DNA of 64,000 nt from Parus major. Lineage: Eukaryota > Chordata > Aves > Passeriformes > Paridae. This document shows, piece by piece, positions 1-14,256 of this stretch (position 1 is its first letter; each line of letters starts with the position of its first letter). The notes beneath the pieces are model-generated. The model did no database searches and was not told where the DNA came from. It saw only the letters and a program-made list of their open reading frames with translations. The DNA is taken from assembly GCF_001522545.3 (NCBI RefSeq), contig NC_031779.1, positions 2,900,763 to 2,964,762 on the forward strand, given 5' to 3'. The position numbers were made by a program, and so were the translations under genes.

Positions 1-3000
1 ACTCATCTGCCACTGGGATACAATCCAATGTTTATTTCCATTAGTTTAGCCATTGTTGGTAACAATAAAAATCAGGAGACAGTTGCAAACTAATGATTTA
101 CGGGTAGAATAAAACACGGGATGACCTTGGCTGCCTTCCATCCACCAAGAAAATGACTGGTAGTTAGAAATAAATTAAAATTATTGCAAGAGGATAGCAT
201 ACATTATTTCTCCAATAGGTAATTTTACCAGCTAAATAGCCCTGTCATTAAACTGGCAGCTGTTGTACAAATTATATTCCAAGATAAAAAAAAGAAATTA
301 CAGCTTCCATAGTTGTTACAGTGTTAGGAATGATGAAAACGCCAGTTCTATAGGAACTGACAGAAAAGGAGCTCTGGTGTGATAGGGCTGAACACATACT
401 CTTGGCTGGGTTGTGTTCAGCTGAATTACTCTTATGGAAGCTAAGCAGAAAAGATCAGGTAAGTATATCTATTATCAGAAATGGAAATTCATTTATAGGT
501 GATTCCAGAGGAAAAAAGCAATCTTCACTGACTGGAATTTGTAGCTAATGAAACTTTAGAACTTTTTTTTGCAGTTTAAGTTATTCTGATAAAACAGAAC
601 CATCAGCAATATACTCTGCATATTTTTGATGGTGACTGCAGAGAGGCTTCTTTTCCTTTTACCTTTACCCATTTTTGAAAGTCTCTCATGCTCCATTCCT
701 GTTTAACAACGTCTTTTCTGGCCAATAGAGAATAAATAAAAAGCAAATTATTCAAACAGTTGCAGTGGGGTACTACAGAGAATAAAGTGGTCGTCTGTGT
801 AAGTAAAAGTTATAAATATATTCTGGTTTTCAGATGTACAGCTAGCCAAAAAGCAGCATGTGGAAAGAGTTTCTATGTTTGCAAAAAAGTACTTCTCTGG
901 TGTCAGTCAGGAATGGAAATGTACTTTATAGCTGTGATACCCCATCACTGGTCAAAAAACCCCACAGCTGACAAAAGAGAATTCAAAAAGATGAAGGGAA
1001 GTTGTATCTTTCCTGCTTTTAATTTTTGTAACAGAAATTCTGGTTTTGTCTGCCTAGCATTAAGCACCAGCTTCAAACCAGCATGGGACTTCTCAGAGAA
1101 CCAGCCACCAATTATTTTTGTTTTAAATCCCAAGCAAAACAGGCTAAGTATTTTTTCCCAACTCTTCTAATGACATAATTAATACTTTACTTGAAACTTT
1201 CAAGATCATTTCATCTGCAGAATATGCCAGACCCTGAGAATTCTAGTCCCAATTGCCTGAGCTGCAGCAAAGCAGTAAGAAACTGAATACAGGGTCTCAG
1301 AAAAAGAAGAGTTGGAAAACCTTTCCAACAGGAATATCCTCAGCCCCATTTCTAACTATTGGATAAATGCAAATAAATGCAAAATGTGCAGCACAGAGTG
1401 AATCAGTGCCTGCCTCCACTGCTGGGCTGCAGGGAACCACAGGGACTTGTCTGTTCTGCCCATGTGGGCAGTGCAGCCCCAACACCCACCTGCCCTGGCA
1501 CAGCCAGACTAATGCAGGCAAACCTTCCCTCAAAAACAGAAAAGCACACAGAAACACCATGAAAAAACCATCCTTTAGAGAGCTCAGGAAAGATGATCAA
1601 ATGAAAAAGAAAAAACCTGGCAAAATTTTAGACATTAAATACCATTAGGAGCCGTGTTTCCCATCAGATGCTGTACACAACGTTAATGTGAATATTATAA
1701 TGCTGACAAGTTGTTCTTGACTGAATTATGAAGCTAATAATTTACAAATAAAGGATGCAGTACTCGTGTCAATGTCTGAAGTTGCTAACTGCAGCAAATT
1801 AGTACATTTACCAGATATTATACAGCTGAGACAGTTGTTTGGCACCAAATCAGGCCAGTAAGAGGGATTATAATGCTGCCATCTTTCTATAGACTGTACT
1901 TTTCCATAGCAGAGGACACTTGGAAGCTGCAAGAGAACCTGCTCTGTTTTCTCAGATTTACTAATCTCCCAGTGCAGTATTTCTGTGTTTGGTGTAAAGG
2001 TTGTTGTAACCATCAGAGCTTGGATTTAGGGCTACTCTGGTCAGACATTCACGAGTACCTGGCTCAGACTGAACACCAGCAAGAGCTGCTCCTGAACCCC
2101 ACCTGGGATAATGAGCCCACCTTTACCCAGATTATAAAACAGTAACACCAGTAATTGTTTAGAGATTTAGTGTGTTTTCTGGATGGATAGCAAAGTTCCT
2201 AAAAAAAAAATTTTACAATTTATGATTGTCAAGACCTTCAGTATGGTCTGACAGACAAAATATTGCACTGGGACTCAAGAAATCACTGATTTGCTTAATG
2301 GGTTTGGTGAAGGGATAATCCCTCCCTTGAAAAATGGGCTGTATACCATTTATCTGGCAACTTCACCACCTTGACAGAACCCAAATTATTAAGCATCATT
2401 GTACAAAGGTGTTATGAAGAGGAATGCAGTTCTGCCACCAAAAACATTTACATAGCTGGGACTTACTAATTTTTGGCAGAAGCCAAGCCTTAGGTTTGGA
2501 ACTTTATTATGGTTAATTATTATGGTTAATATGAGTGACTCAAAACCAGTGTTATGAAATGACAGCATCTACAGCTCTTCCTAACACATCACACAGACAA
2601 GGCAACTCACCACCACCACCAGCAGTTCATCACAGAATCCAGGACTGAGATCCAGGAGACCTGGACCTAAACCTAAAAATTCAGTTGAGGACCTAAATAT
2701 TGATAGTTTTGTATTTCAAAAGTACCTGCCACAAGCCAGAAGTGGTAGTTGAAGCCAGAAATCTCCAGGATTTATTTGGACTATATCTCACAGTTAGCAT
2801 TTCACTGAAACAAGAAGTAAATCACCTGGGGGTCATCCTGTGGTGGTTTGATGGTCACCTCAATACTCACTTATCCTGAGCCTCAACATCCATCCCTACG
2901 TTCTACTTAAAAGCAAGTTAGTCAAGAACTCATTTGCATAATACAAATGGCAAAAACTCTTGGCTCATTGCCCCAAAAATGGTTTTAAACCTTTTTCATG

Positions 3001-3576
3001 TAAAATATATTCATTTGAGATATTTCAAACTTCACCTTCCCTTACCTCCAGACTGAACATTTGGGGGCCTGGGAAGAGTCTTAAATTTTGACTTGCTTCC
3101 AGGAACTAGAAGCTTCTACTGCAACATTTTGAGCTTGCCAAGAGTCTCTGACTGACCTACAGGGAAGCCACCTTTTGCATTTAAAGCAGGGAAATTAATT
3201 TGTGTTTAACTGCACTTCCTTTTCCCAGGAATACAAGCTGCAGTCTCCAACAATGGCTTTTATATGTTAGTACTATGTCAAGCTAGCTGCACTCATTCAA
3301 TAAATTATATACTGGAACCATTTATTTTCTGTTGCTCACATTTGTTTTCCTCACCTCCAAAAACACAAGCCCAGCAGCAGAGGCAGCTGACTGCTGTTTG
3401 ACAAATACCATGCTGACAATATCCTGGCTGCAGCTAATGCTTCCTTCACACTGAGACCTGTCACCCCACAGCACGAGTCCCAGTGGAACTTCTCAAAGCT
3501 CAGCTTGCAGCAAAGTACATGAACTGTTTGCCTTGCCTTGACAAGATATGCGTAAATAAAGACAACTGAACTTTAC
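1..3576 (-). other. TMEM266 intron, left part of window
   Basis: This is intronic sequence after residue 248. I looked on the minus strand for the continuation of the coiled coil and saw none. A short tandem duplication of about 12 bases (ATTATGGTTAAT, twice) lies near 2507-2532. Nothing else stands out; the open frames here are short and unconserved in appearance. Confidence 0.7.
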
Positions 3577-3692
3577 CCCTTGTTCTTGGCAGATCTGGGT
3601 TAGTCTTTCCAGCTGCTCATCTTGAATAACTTTTGCCTTCTCATATTGCTGAATCATCATCTCCATCTCCACTTTCACTGGAAGGACATACG
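3577..3692 (-). CDS. TMEM266: TMEM266 exon: start of C-terminal coiled coil (residues 210-248)
   Basis: This 116-base exon has a TTTTCCAG acceptor (3693) and a GTAAAG donor (3576), and ends at a codon boundary. It encodes AYVLPVK, leaving S4, followed by a charged amphipathic helix (EMEMMIQQYEKAKVIQDEQL, then ERLTQICQEQG). The hydrophobic spacing suits a coiled coil, as in Hv1, where this region drives dimerisation. The reading continues past the donor only to a short non-conserved tail, so the splice is real. Later exons encoding the long cytoplasmic tail lie beyond the left edge of the window. Confidence 0.95.
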
Positions 3693-5168
3693 CTGGAAAA
3701 CACAAATAACACTTAAAGCAACCCAGCTGTGATTTGGTTTTTCATCAGAAAGAAAACCTTTACAGGCCAAAGAACATCATCACCCCTTTCCCTTGTATCT
3801 GGAGAAATGGAGTATTTCGAACTGAAGCAGCACTAGAGCACCATTTTCAGGGAAGGATTTCTAACATGGGAAATGCAGTGATTAGATATTGTTTGATCAG
3901 ACCTCCAACTGCCTAGCTGAACAGAAATCCATGCTACCTGCTTTTCCAGGCTAGCATAGCTCTTCCCCAGTGTTTACCACACATTTCCTGAATTGCTGGG
4001 TAGGAGGATTTTCTCTTTAGAGTCAATCCAATTCCCTCTGAACCTGAACAGAACAGCTCTCTCAGGAAAAGAACTATTCCAGAGCTCTAACCATTTCATT
4101 CCTAGATTTTGTGGTAAGAAATAAGTCCTTAATGGACACAGCAGACTAAGAAATATATTTTGGAGAAACAAAAGGGGCATTTATCTTCTATGGCTTTTCA
4201 AGCTACAGCCCAGTTTTCAATATGTTTTCTGTATGGCTCTAGAAATTTTGCTACTTTCTTAACTACGGCAAACACACTGATCAGAAAAGCTGGTCAATAC
4301 ATACTGCAATTAATGTTTTCTGAAGCTACACAAAATCCTCAAGTTTCCTTTTATGCTTCCATGAGAGGGCTATGACCTCCCCTGAACTCTGAATCCAGTC
4401 TCCTGGGCATTTTTAAACCCCAAATAATAACTTAACTCTGATTTTTTGTACATGAGCAAAATGACCATTCATTTATTTCTTTTCCTCAAGCTGCCTGAAG
4501 CTGCTGAACACACAGTAACCCACACTTCAGTCCTTGCTTCCAGGCCCAGCCACAGACTCTGCTCTCTGCAACCTTGACTTGTTGGGGTCTTTTCATCACC
4601 CCTGGTACATCCCCACAGAGGTCTGTGCAAAACAACACCAATATTCACTTCTTTTCCAGGATGTACAGTACTGCAGACAGTACCTCCAGCGGGGAATCCC
4701 CAGGGCAACAAAATCCTCACAGAATCTGACATAAAACTTATTTACTGACACAAACTTAGAAAATAAAGTCCCAAGACAGAGCTGGCTGTATGGTTATGGG
4801 GAGGGTGCAGCAAGTATCAGCAAAGCAGACTGGAATCAAATATTTTGCAGAATCAGGAATGACATCTGTTGGCAAGAGACATGAAGGTCAGGACATTTAC
4901 TTCACAGGATAGGGGATGGGAATGTGCCTAAGAGGAAAACAAACCAATGAATTATAAAGGCTCCTAGGGAGCAGGAGACATAGCCATGAGCTCCAGACCT
5001 ACCCTACTCCATGGGAGTCATAAGTCTCTTCTGTTTAGTGCTAGCAAAATGTAAGAGAAAGGACAATGACAGGAACAGTGGGAGCAACCAATCTTTATGT
5101 ATTTTTGAAACCTCTTTTTCCCAGGCTGCCAGGTAATGCCTGGAGTCACAAACTGAGTCCCCACTCAC
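3693..5168 (-). other. TMEM266 intron (phase 1), 1.5 kb
   Basis: This intron lies between the S3/S4 exon and the coiled-coil exon. I see no further exon, repeat or RNA gene in it. Confidence 0.85.
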
Positions 5169-5307
5169 CATCAATGATCCTCTTCACTCTCCATATCCTC
5201 AGTGTGATGATAAGGCTGATAGCATCCCACGGGCTGCTGGGGCCGTTAGCCACTGTTGAGGCCACCATTGGTGCCAAGGACAAGATTATGATAGCACCAT
5301 CAAACAC
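5169..5307 (-). CDS. TMEM266: TMEM266 exon: S3 and S4 voltage-sensing helices (residues 164-210)
   Basis: This 139-base exon has a CTCTAG acceptor (5308) and a GTGAGT donor (5168). It begins VFDGAIIILSLAPMV (S3, with Asp166 corresponding to the conserved S3 aspartate of voltage sensors). It continues through an extracellular loop ANGPSSPWDA that contains no histidine, so the Hv1 His193 equivalent is absent. S4 follows as LRIWRVKRIID. Arg200, Arg203 and Arg206 are spaced every third residue, the gating-charge pattern of S4, with an additional Lys205. One base (G) of codon 210 is left for the next exon (phase 1). Confidence 0.96.
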
Positions 5308-7094
5308 CTAGAGAGAAATCAGTTTTTTCAAACCTTTCCTTAAAATCATATCACTGCTGTTCCTCTTTGTAATCTTGAAGGCCTCCTTTGCCCAAAAGAA
5401 ATGCAATTATGGTACCTATTTGAAAGGGATATGAGAGGTGGCCAAGCCACAGAAAGGCTGCATCCTTTTTAGGTAGCACAACAGAATTCCTCAGTGCTTT
5501 TTATGAGGTGAGGAGAGATAAACCATAGTGGAAAGGCAGGGGGAGAGAAAGGTATTTGGAAATACTGGCCAAAATCCCCAAGGAGAAGTGATAGTCTAAA
5601 TGTTATTACAGCCAAAGAGTTTTATCATCACTGGTATTTATTACCTGTTACTTGGCATAATGTCATCTAAAAAAAAATGCAGTCCCTGCCCATAGATCTT
5701 ACTGTCTAAATGAAGAGATCAAGACAACAAGTAGAAAAAGATGGAGCCAAGAGACTTGATGGCTCTTGGCCATGTCCTGGCTACACAACACGTGTGGGAA
5801 TGAATGGCTGTGCACCTAGACAGAAAGACTGCCTGCTCTCACTTTTATGGGGCAGCGAGGCTGGAGAGGAGTTTGACAATTGGGACTGTTCAGAATGATT
5901 TATGTGACACTGGCTGCACTGGGATTAAATCAGAAAAAGCAACTGTACAAAGCATTAGACAGAAATGAGCTAGTAAATTTGTTTCAGAGCAAGGTGGCAG
6001 CAGTGCTGTGTCTGTCCCACACTGGTCTAGCAGGGTAGAACAAAGCACCATGTTCTCATTCCTGCTGAGATTCTCCCCTGCTGCTAAGGCCCATTGATTA
6101 ACTGTTTGCATAAAGAGGCAGGGCATGGATTTTTGTACTTACTCAGAACTGTGTATAAAAATTCAGTGTATTGGAAAGAAATACTTCTTACTGGAGCCAC
6201 TCAATGGGTAGTAAAAAATATCACTATTCCAAACTACCAAAATGAATTATCAGAAACTGTTGCATTTAGCCTTAATAGTAAGAAACCCTGAATCAGCTAT
6301 TTAAAGTTTGGTTTCATTTTTTGAGCAAAACAAGTCAAAATGTTTACAACTTCATTACAAAAATATGCAAGTCTCTAGATTGCCTAAGCTCCAACAACAC
6401 CCAGATTGTCTTCTGGTTCTTCCTGCACAGTAGTGGTTTATGAGGCAGTATTAAGAAAGAGCTTTTAATTTAACCCATCTCCAGATTTCTGCTCAGATTG
6501 GGATTGTCTATTATTTATAACAATAATATATACATTATATATATATATATAACACAACAATATAACATGAATTTCCTTTTCTTTCTCTACAAGAGTATAC
6601 ACATTCTACCAAATTTCTAATCTGAGGTACTAATTATAGTGTTTATCAAAACAATTTCACAATAAAAATGGGGATTTTTGCCAAACTAGTATTTACTACC
6701 AGGAAACTACATGCAATTTTTCAACTAGCTCAACTAATTTCAACTCAATTATGGCAATGGGGATATAAAACTCAGGTAACAATTTTTACATTTCAGGCTA
6801 GCAGCATCATCAGTTAGACCAGCACAGCTCTAACAACAAAAGGCACAGAAAAAGCAAGAAGGCCAAAATCCCTCCCTTAATAAAATATTTTCAAACACTG
6901 CAATCTTTTGAGTCTCTCATGGAAAAAGGAACTGCATCACTCAGCTATGGATAATGCACATAATGAGAAGATTGTGTGTATTTATCTGCCTTAAAAGATA
7001 TTGTATTGCACCAGGTTAATAACAAAGCCATCCAAAGCAGTTCTTCATGGTCTTACTGGGGCTGCCTGGAAAACAGTACCAAGAGAGAGCTTAC
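5308..7094 (-). other. TMEM266 intron (phase 0), 1.8 kb
   Basis: This intron lies between the 57-base exon and the S3/S4 exon. It contains a (TA)8 microsatellite at 6536-6551 and otherwise nothing recognisable. Confidence 0.85.
6536..6551. repeat. (TA)8 microsatellite
   Basis: Sixteen bases of perfect alternating T and A lie inside an AT-rich stretch of intron. Confidence 0.9.
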
Positions 7095-7151
7095 CTCTAT
7101 TTTGTTTTCAATGTAATCCCATATGCCAAGCACCACAATCCTCAAAACAGT
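7095..7151 (-). CDS. TMEM266: TMEM266 exon: end of S2 and S2-S3 linker (residues 145-163)
   Basis: This short 57-base exon (exactly 19 codons, phase 0 at both ends) has a TTTACTAG acceptor (7152) and a GTAAGC donor (7094). It encodes TVLRIVVLGIWDYIENKIE. Arg148 aligns with Lys157 of Hv1, the inner S2 residue of the charge-transfer triad. The rest is the short cytoplasmic S2-S3 linker. Because it is small and in frame, skipping it would keep the reading frame but remove the inner end of S2. Confidence 0.94.
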
Positions 7152-10100
7152 CTAGTAAAATAGATTAGGGGGGAAAAAAGATTATGAATGTTATTGCAGT
7201 CTTAGAGAAACATTTAGTCCTTTACCTATTTAGGGAATAATTTTCTGTCTTATTTAAGTACTGTACATTTCTTCTAAATAACAATCAGGTTCTAGAAATA
7301 ACTCAATTTCTATATTAAAAAAGCAGATATTGACTCCCAGCCACTGTATTGACTTACTAAACCCTCCACAAACAAGTTCCAAGCTCATCAGTCTTTCCAT
7401 CTTCCTAAAATTTTGCTTTCAGATTTGTGTAGTTTAGATTACCAACCCTCTCCACCCTCCTGACCCAAGCCTATATAAGATCCACCATGGGGCCCCCTCA
7501 GTCAGAATGGGGAGAAATTCTCTTTTCTGGCTATCTTTGATATGCCAGTGCTTACTGATTTTCTAAGAGAAGATGCCCTGTCCTGATGCCTAAAGGTACA
7601 TTTCATCAGCCTGAAGAGCAGATGCTCTTCACTGGAGTCAAAGGCAGTTGCTTTATTATGAGATCCCAGAAAGTCATGGTATAAAGGAGAAAAATATCTC
7701 TCTGATCCCTCTCTCTGAAGCAAAACAGCAATTAGTAGCTGTGCTGGTTTTATATTAATGAGTATTTAGTAAGAAAGAAGAAACTAACCACAAAAAAATA
7801 TTTTTCTGAAAGAAATTGCTGAGAGTTTATGTTTGGAAAAAACTAATAGCTGTCTAGTTTTGAGAATAAACTGATTGAACTATTTAGAAGTTAGATTCAA
7901 CAGCTAAAAAAGAGGAATAAAGAAAGAACATAGAATGAACCAATGGTGAATTCCCATTAAAAAATCCAATGACACCTTTCCTAATTTTTAATTTGGCTTT
8001 CAGAAGACACAATAAAAAAAAAATAAAAATCCATCGGTCAACTTGTGATTGATATTGAACTCACATAAAAGATAAATTGGTAGGGATGTTTCCTGCCAAC
8101 AGCAACAACAAAGTCAGATTTTGCCAGACATGAGGAGTCTACCTGCAGCAGGGAGCCTTACAAAGACCACCAAATTGTTACTTTCTCCATTAGAGAGCAG
8201 CATAATGACTTAAGTGCTCAGCAGGCCTACATGTGAGGGGTGCCCATGGCCAGAATTGTACAGAAAAAAGTGACTCTGATGAATACATGTATCTCCTCTT
8301 CATTACAAATACAAATATTTAATCCCAAGCAACTCTGAATTTATGCCAAACATACCAGCAGTATGACAGAACAACACTGAATTGTTCAGTAGTGTCCCTA
8401 TGTGTGGTTTTGCCAACCCCCAGGAGCCCAATTGCCTCAGCTGGCCTGGGATGACTGTGCTCTGTTCTCCTGCCACTGCAAACCTGGATAACAGCACTCA
8501 GCCCTGCTTTGCCCAAGGAGACAATGCTGTGGGGTAGATGGTGCTAGAGCCCAGCCCCACAGCACCAAGGAGCAGGAAAGTGAACCAGCCAACACCTCTC
8601 ACAAATGGGGAATGCAAAGGCACAGGCCAAGGCTGGTTGAGAAAGGGAGGCATGAGCCAGAACACAAAATGCAGCATCCTCTTTCCTCTACAAAAAACAA
8701 TGATACTCTACACAGACAGCAAGATCTGCCAACAGTGCCAGTCTGTACTCCTAAAAACACTGTACTTCCAAAGCACTTTACAAATGCAGAGTAGGAGCAA
8801 GGTTCTTTCCATAATAACCTATAACCCCAAGGTTTATTTATTATGTACAGGAAGAGATGCACAAGAGCAGATGCTCAAGTCCCTTAATAACCCCAAACTG
8901 GCCAGCATGATGTGATGTCACATAGCCACAAGGTGCAAGTACACGTGCTGCTGACCAGCCAAGGCACTCCTGCAGCCCCAGCTCAGCTCCTGAGCTGAAT
9001 TCTGCCAGGCAAAAGCATCCCAACTCCTCTGCCAGCATCTCCCTCTCTCCCCACCAAGGAGCTGCACAAAATGCTGAAGTACAAGTTACTTGTGAGCCCA
9101 TCAGCACAGCTGTACCTGGGGTCCACACAGGTTCCACAGCAGGCAGCCATGGGGAAACACATGAGGACAAGCAGAGCCTTCTATAAAGCTTGGGGCAGCA
9201 CCTTTCCTACAGCCACCCTGCTGAGAGCACAGCTCATGCTCTGCTAGGCTTAGGCAGTATTTATGAAATGCCACATAAATGAGAAACTACTACAGGATGG
9301 CTGAGCACTTCACACCTTCACAGAAACAGAGGGTGAAAGTCTTCCTTTGGACAGGTGTGCACAAAGGTATTTTCATTAAAATCAGGCATATTTGCATGAA
9401 GGAAACTGAAACACCACCTCACAACCCTAAATATGATTTAACATCATAATGGTGAGGGAATGTAAAAAGGATGTTCCTTCCTGCCTGTTTAATTCCTGAC
9501 TGCAGTGTTTAAATCAGACTGTGCTACCGCGATGTTAATTGGTGAGAGCAGTTCCAAGGGCTAGAAGCTAACACAAATGTTTTCATTGCCATTCTGCTGC
9601 TGTGAATCAGCACAAGTCAGCAGTGACTGGAAGTCTACTTGGCAGACATTTAATGCAGGATTGGGTGTTGGAGTCCACTAAGGCATGCCCAGATGATCAG
9701 CACCTTGGAGTTCAGCTCTCAGCTAGAGCAGACACTGCAGGAAGGTGAGTGTAAGGTTGGGATAAAGAAGCCTCCCATCCCAGAGGTGCACCCTTCAGAA
9801 CCAGCTGGGCACAACTGGGGGTAAGCTTTAAAAGCATTTACTCTGTATGGAAGCTCTTCAAGCTGTGCACCAGCACTGTCCCTCTTAAAAAACCCCATCA
9901 CCACTGAAGTGCCAAGAGCCAGGCAAGGCAGTCTGTCCTTAGTGACCCAACTGAGCCCCAGCTTGGCCACTGAGGTGCCCCTGGGCCAGCACAGCTCCAA
10001 ACCAGCCCTGGCTGTCCCCACTCTACCTCTGTGTGTCCATGGCAGAGAGAACATCCACTGCTGCTGCCACAGCTCTCGTCCAGAAGAGGTCGAACCAAAG

Positions 10101-11331
10101 AAATTTGGACTGTACTGGGCATCTCCTTGATTGCTCAGTATAATAAATACTTTGACTGCAAATGAAAGCATTGGTATTTCTTATATATAACATTTTATTA
10201 TTTTTTCCAAAGCAATCAAAAATATATTTCAGACAAATACATATATATTGCATTTGATTGTATACTGTCTCTGAACAGAATTTATTAAAAATGAAGATCT
10301 GTAGCAGAATCAGAAAAAACACAGAGTCAGAAATTAATCACCCAGGAAACTTCCTACCTACTGTTCAAGGGCCAAACCAAAAGATGCATATGAATTAAAA
10401 GAGAATTGCAACTGTAAAACATTAATCACAGAAAAAACCAAAGTTAGTCACAGCTCTACCATTTTTAAGTACAAGAATCTAGAAGAAAAAGGGAAAAACT
10501 GGAATAGCATTGCTGTTTCCTACTGATGTGCAGGCATGTAGCAAATGCACACACACGGTTTTGCATTACACCACAGGCATTCTGCATTTTTGAATATAGA
10601 TTTGAAAAAAACAACACATTAAGTATCAGTGTGAGCACTTTCCTGTTAAAGGAAAGTACTGCCAGCTTGGTTTTTTGTACTTGAAAAAGAAAGCTTTAAT
10701 GTTTTTTGACTAGAAATATTTTAATTATCAAGTCCTTAACACATATATTTTTTAGTTATATCAGATATACAGTTTTCTTCTCCTAAAAGCTAATTTATTA
10801 CACAGAAGCCTGTCCAGTGCACTAATAAAAGGCAAATGAGTGAACAGTTCTGTAAACGTCTTTAAGCTGAAGTAAACTCAGATAAAATTTTAAACCATTT
10901 TTCAGACAGAAATTCAATTTCAAAATTGACAAAGTCTCCTGGTGACACACATTTGTTTGCATGACATTAACTATCTGCAGTGAAGTTTATGACGAACTGT
11001 GTGATGCTGCAGGTTCTCTCTCTAATTTTGTAGGGAAACTTGGCAAAGTCCTTTGCTGAGCCAGCTGTGTGAATTCCCACAATCTGCATTTGTCAGCTGA
11101 CTGCACAGTACATAGGTAATTTTAAGTACTTTTCTGCTTGCACAGTTAATATACAATTTACTACTCAGTGAGTCACTGCATCAAATCCCTCTGTAGTGGG
11201 AAGAAATCACCAGGAGGCAGCAGAGGAGGGGAAGCTGGCCCAGCAGCACAAAGCACTGGAGAACAACTCTGCATTTCAGGATGGGGTAGGGATTGGGCAG
11301 GAGATAGACAGGATGGAAGAGGCTGGAACAA

Positions 11332-11360
11332 TTTTTTTCTTTCTTTCTTTCCTTTCTCCC
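11332..11360 (+). repeat. TTTC-rich pyrimidine tract
   Basis: A T-run is followed by three to four TTTC units and a CT-rich end, forming a simple low-complexity tract within an intron. Confidence 0.8.
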
Positions 11361-11560
11361 TTTGCCACAGAACTGATCTATCTCTTACAGAGGCTCTAGA
11401 AACTCTAGATTAAGCTTTTGGCTTTTTGGACGTATCTCAAGACCAAATACTTATTGAAAGCTCTCCAGAACACCTTGTACCCAATCTGTAATTTATAACC
11501 CCTCTCATGTGGGTCACTCCACAGAGGCCTTAGCTCATTGAGTCCTTTGAAGAATCCTAT

Positions 11561-11573
11561 TGCCATCTCCTGG
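11561..11573 (-). promoter_or_regulatory. CTCF-like motif
   Basis: TGCCATCTCCTGG on the plus strand matches the reverse complement of the CTCF core (YGCCMYCTRSTGG) at 12 of 13 positions. Occupancy cannot be judged from sequence alone. Confidence 0.35.
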
Positions 11574-14256
11574 TGCTGGTATTGAGCTATCAAGCTGTCC
11601 CAGCACATGCTGTGTTCAGGCCCACCAGAGCCCAGAGGAACATGCTGGCAGTGCTTAAACCAACACATCCTTTTGTTTCCAGGGCACAGGCACCCTCCTG
11701 ACAGAGCTTCTCCTTAACCAAAGCTCTGAAACTACACACCCCACACACCATTATCCAATACAACCCACCCCATGTCCTGCACTCTGGAACTGCTGGGGCT
11801 CCATCAGCTCGTGGTGCCACAGAAACCATTCCCTGCCAAAGCCTGGTGCCATGAACAGACACAAACACACTGTGTTCTCTCTTGCTAATACTACCAGGAC
11901 ATCACATACCCAAATGCACTTCTATTTCTTCTTATGTTCTCCCAATACTCTCAAAATCTTAATTCTTAGCATATGGGTAAAACCAATGAGTTTTCAACTG
12001 ACAATTCTGTATTGATCTCCAAGGCACAGGAACAGCTCAGCAGAGACTACCACACATGCACAGTGGCCAAGGAACTGGGCTAAGGCAGCCCTGCATCACA
12101 AGTTCCCTCTGGGCATGGTCATACAAGCACTAACTTCTCTCTGAAACGTGGTGTAGGAGGTTCTGCACTGCCACCACCAAGAGATGAAAGCATAGATGAA
12201 GCACTGACAGAGCACACTGTAAGTTAGGTGTACTACTGGAAATGAAATGGGCAGACTGGCATTTCAGGCAGATGTCCAGCTAGATTCCCAGAACTTTACA
12301 GGACCATTTTCCATGGTAACTACGTCTTGTGAAGCCAGAAAATTGCTTAGTTAAGAAATTTCCCAGTGTATTAAAATTTATTTTATACACACTAGCAAAG
12401 AAAAAAGCCTAAATTTGCCTTTATAGATCATATTAGTATATAAAATCTTTATCTTTGTTCCTAGACACCACTACTCAATCCATTTAAAAAACAAAACATA
12501 CAGAAATGAAGTGCATTTATGCACCATGAGAAAAGTTGTGTGTACATGGAATAAAAGGAAACACACAGAAGAGAAACCACAGCTTACAGAAGATTAATAG
12601 ATGATTATTATCTTTCTGCTCAGCTCTTTGAAGCTCACAAATAATACAACAAAAGTAACATAACTGAGTTTCTCTAATATAAATTATGAATTTGTTAAGG
12701 GAAAGACATTTTTACTTAGTTTTGCCATTTAGGATGTTTTTCTTTTTTAACAGAACCTTAACAGCAGTCTCCCATTGGAGCTTTTATTCCTTTCAAGAAT
12801 TGCTATTAACAAGCAGAAAAGTGGCAGGTTACTATGAACACTCCCTTTAAACATATAGGATGAGGAAAGCCTTGGAGTTTTTTCCTCCTGTGAGCCATAA
12901 CTAATGAAACAGATTGTTCCTCAGCTGGGAGCCCAGACTTACTCTACTCAATTTGAGAGCTCATTTCTTGGGACACAGATGCCAGAAAAAATCTGTGATT
13001 CAGTGCTTGCCTGACTTTGAGTACACAAGACTTGGTTCCTCCCAGGAAAAGCCTTAAGTGCTTCCCTTCAGCAGAGTGCCTGAGTGCTGGGCTGCCTGAA
13101 GCACATAGAGAAATGCAAACTGCCAATATCAAGGAACTCCATTCTTGCACACAGTCTCATCAGTCCTAGTGGAAAAGCAGAACTGAACAACAACCACAGA
13201 ACCACGTACTTGTGGCAATGGGATACAACTGTTAAGAGCAGACTTCAGCCCACTTACCAAAGCTCTGTGGCATTCCCCATTTTCCTTTTCTCAGCTAACT
13301 AATACCAAGGCTGAATTTGTCCCCTTGAGAGGGTGCAATCCTGGCCTTGCCTTGCTGCTGATACTGGGATTCCCACCCAGTGCCTCTCTCTTCTCTTCTG
13401 CCTTAACATCTGGGTAACATTTGGTGCACAGACAAATCATAGTGATGGATGTAAACAGAGAGAAACCATTAGTAAATCCTGTTCAAATACTTGGAAAAAA
13501 GCAAACAAAGCTGATGTGCACTCCATTTGAATATAGATATTTTAATGCTGGAAAGTCACAGACAGTGACAGAATATAAAATGAACAAATTGCCTTTAAGG
13601 CTTGTGGCTGTAAGACAAGGCCAGGGAAAGCAGGAAGATACTGCAAGAGCAGCTACTCAGCTCTGCTGGCAGCTGTTCTGGTGGCATTTGCCAGCTGCTG
13701 GCATGTTTAGTCCCCTCATTCTAACCAAGCAGAAAGCCAGTGCCTGTTTAACTTCAATGCAACTTGCAATTGCAAACAAATACTCCACATTACTTGCAAT
13801 GTTTTGAGAGCACCACCTTGAATCAGTCGTATTCTTCCAAAACATTCCAATTTTGTGCTGAAAGTTTTATGGGTCTTAACAAGTTTTCTACAACTTTGTT
13901 CTTTAAGCTGAGGCCTTTCTGAAGAATTGTGTATCCATATTTACAACTAATGAGAACCAAATTACAGAATAAACAGTAAACATCCAAATTTAGAAGAGGG
14001 TACTCTGCTTTGGAAACAACCTTTTTTGAACACCAGAAATCTGGAATCCTTGCTTTGAGTTGAAAAACTGACTGAAGGACTCATCAATTCTCAGCAGTTA
14101 TATGTCATATCAAGGTAATATAATTAAACCTGCTCAACTCTGAAATATCATCCTGGCATGAACAGCCACAGACTGCAAAATCTCACTGTAACACATGATC
14201 TCCTCAAGAAATGATCTCAAAGACAGCTGACTCATGGTATGGGAATCAGTGGGGGG

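Noticed and set aside
1..3576. Expected next TMEM266 exon (continuation of the coiled coil)
   Set aside because: No minus-strand segment with acceptor, donor and a matching coiled-coil translation was found; it must lie outside the window.
9719..10171. 150-codon minus-strand open frame
   Set aside because: It has no recognisable domain, its composition looks like random translation, and it lies inside a TMEM266 intron without plausible splice sites.
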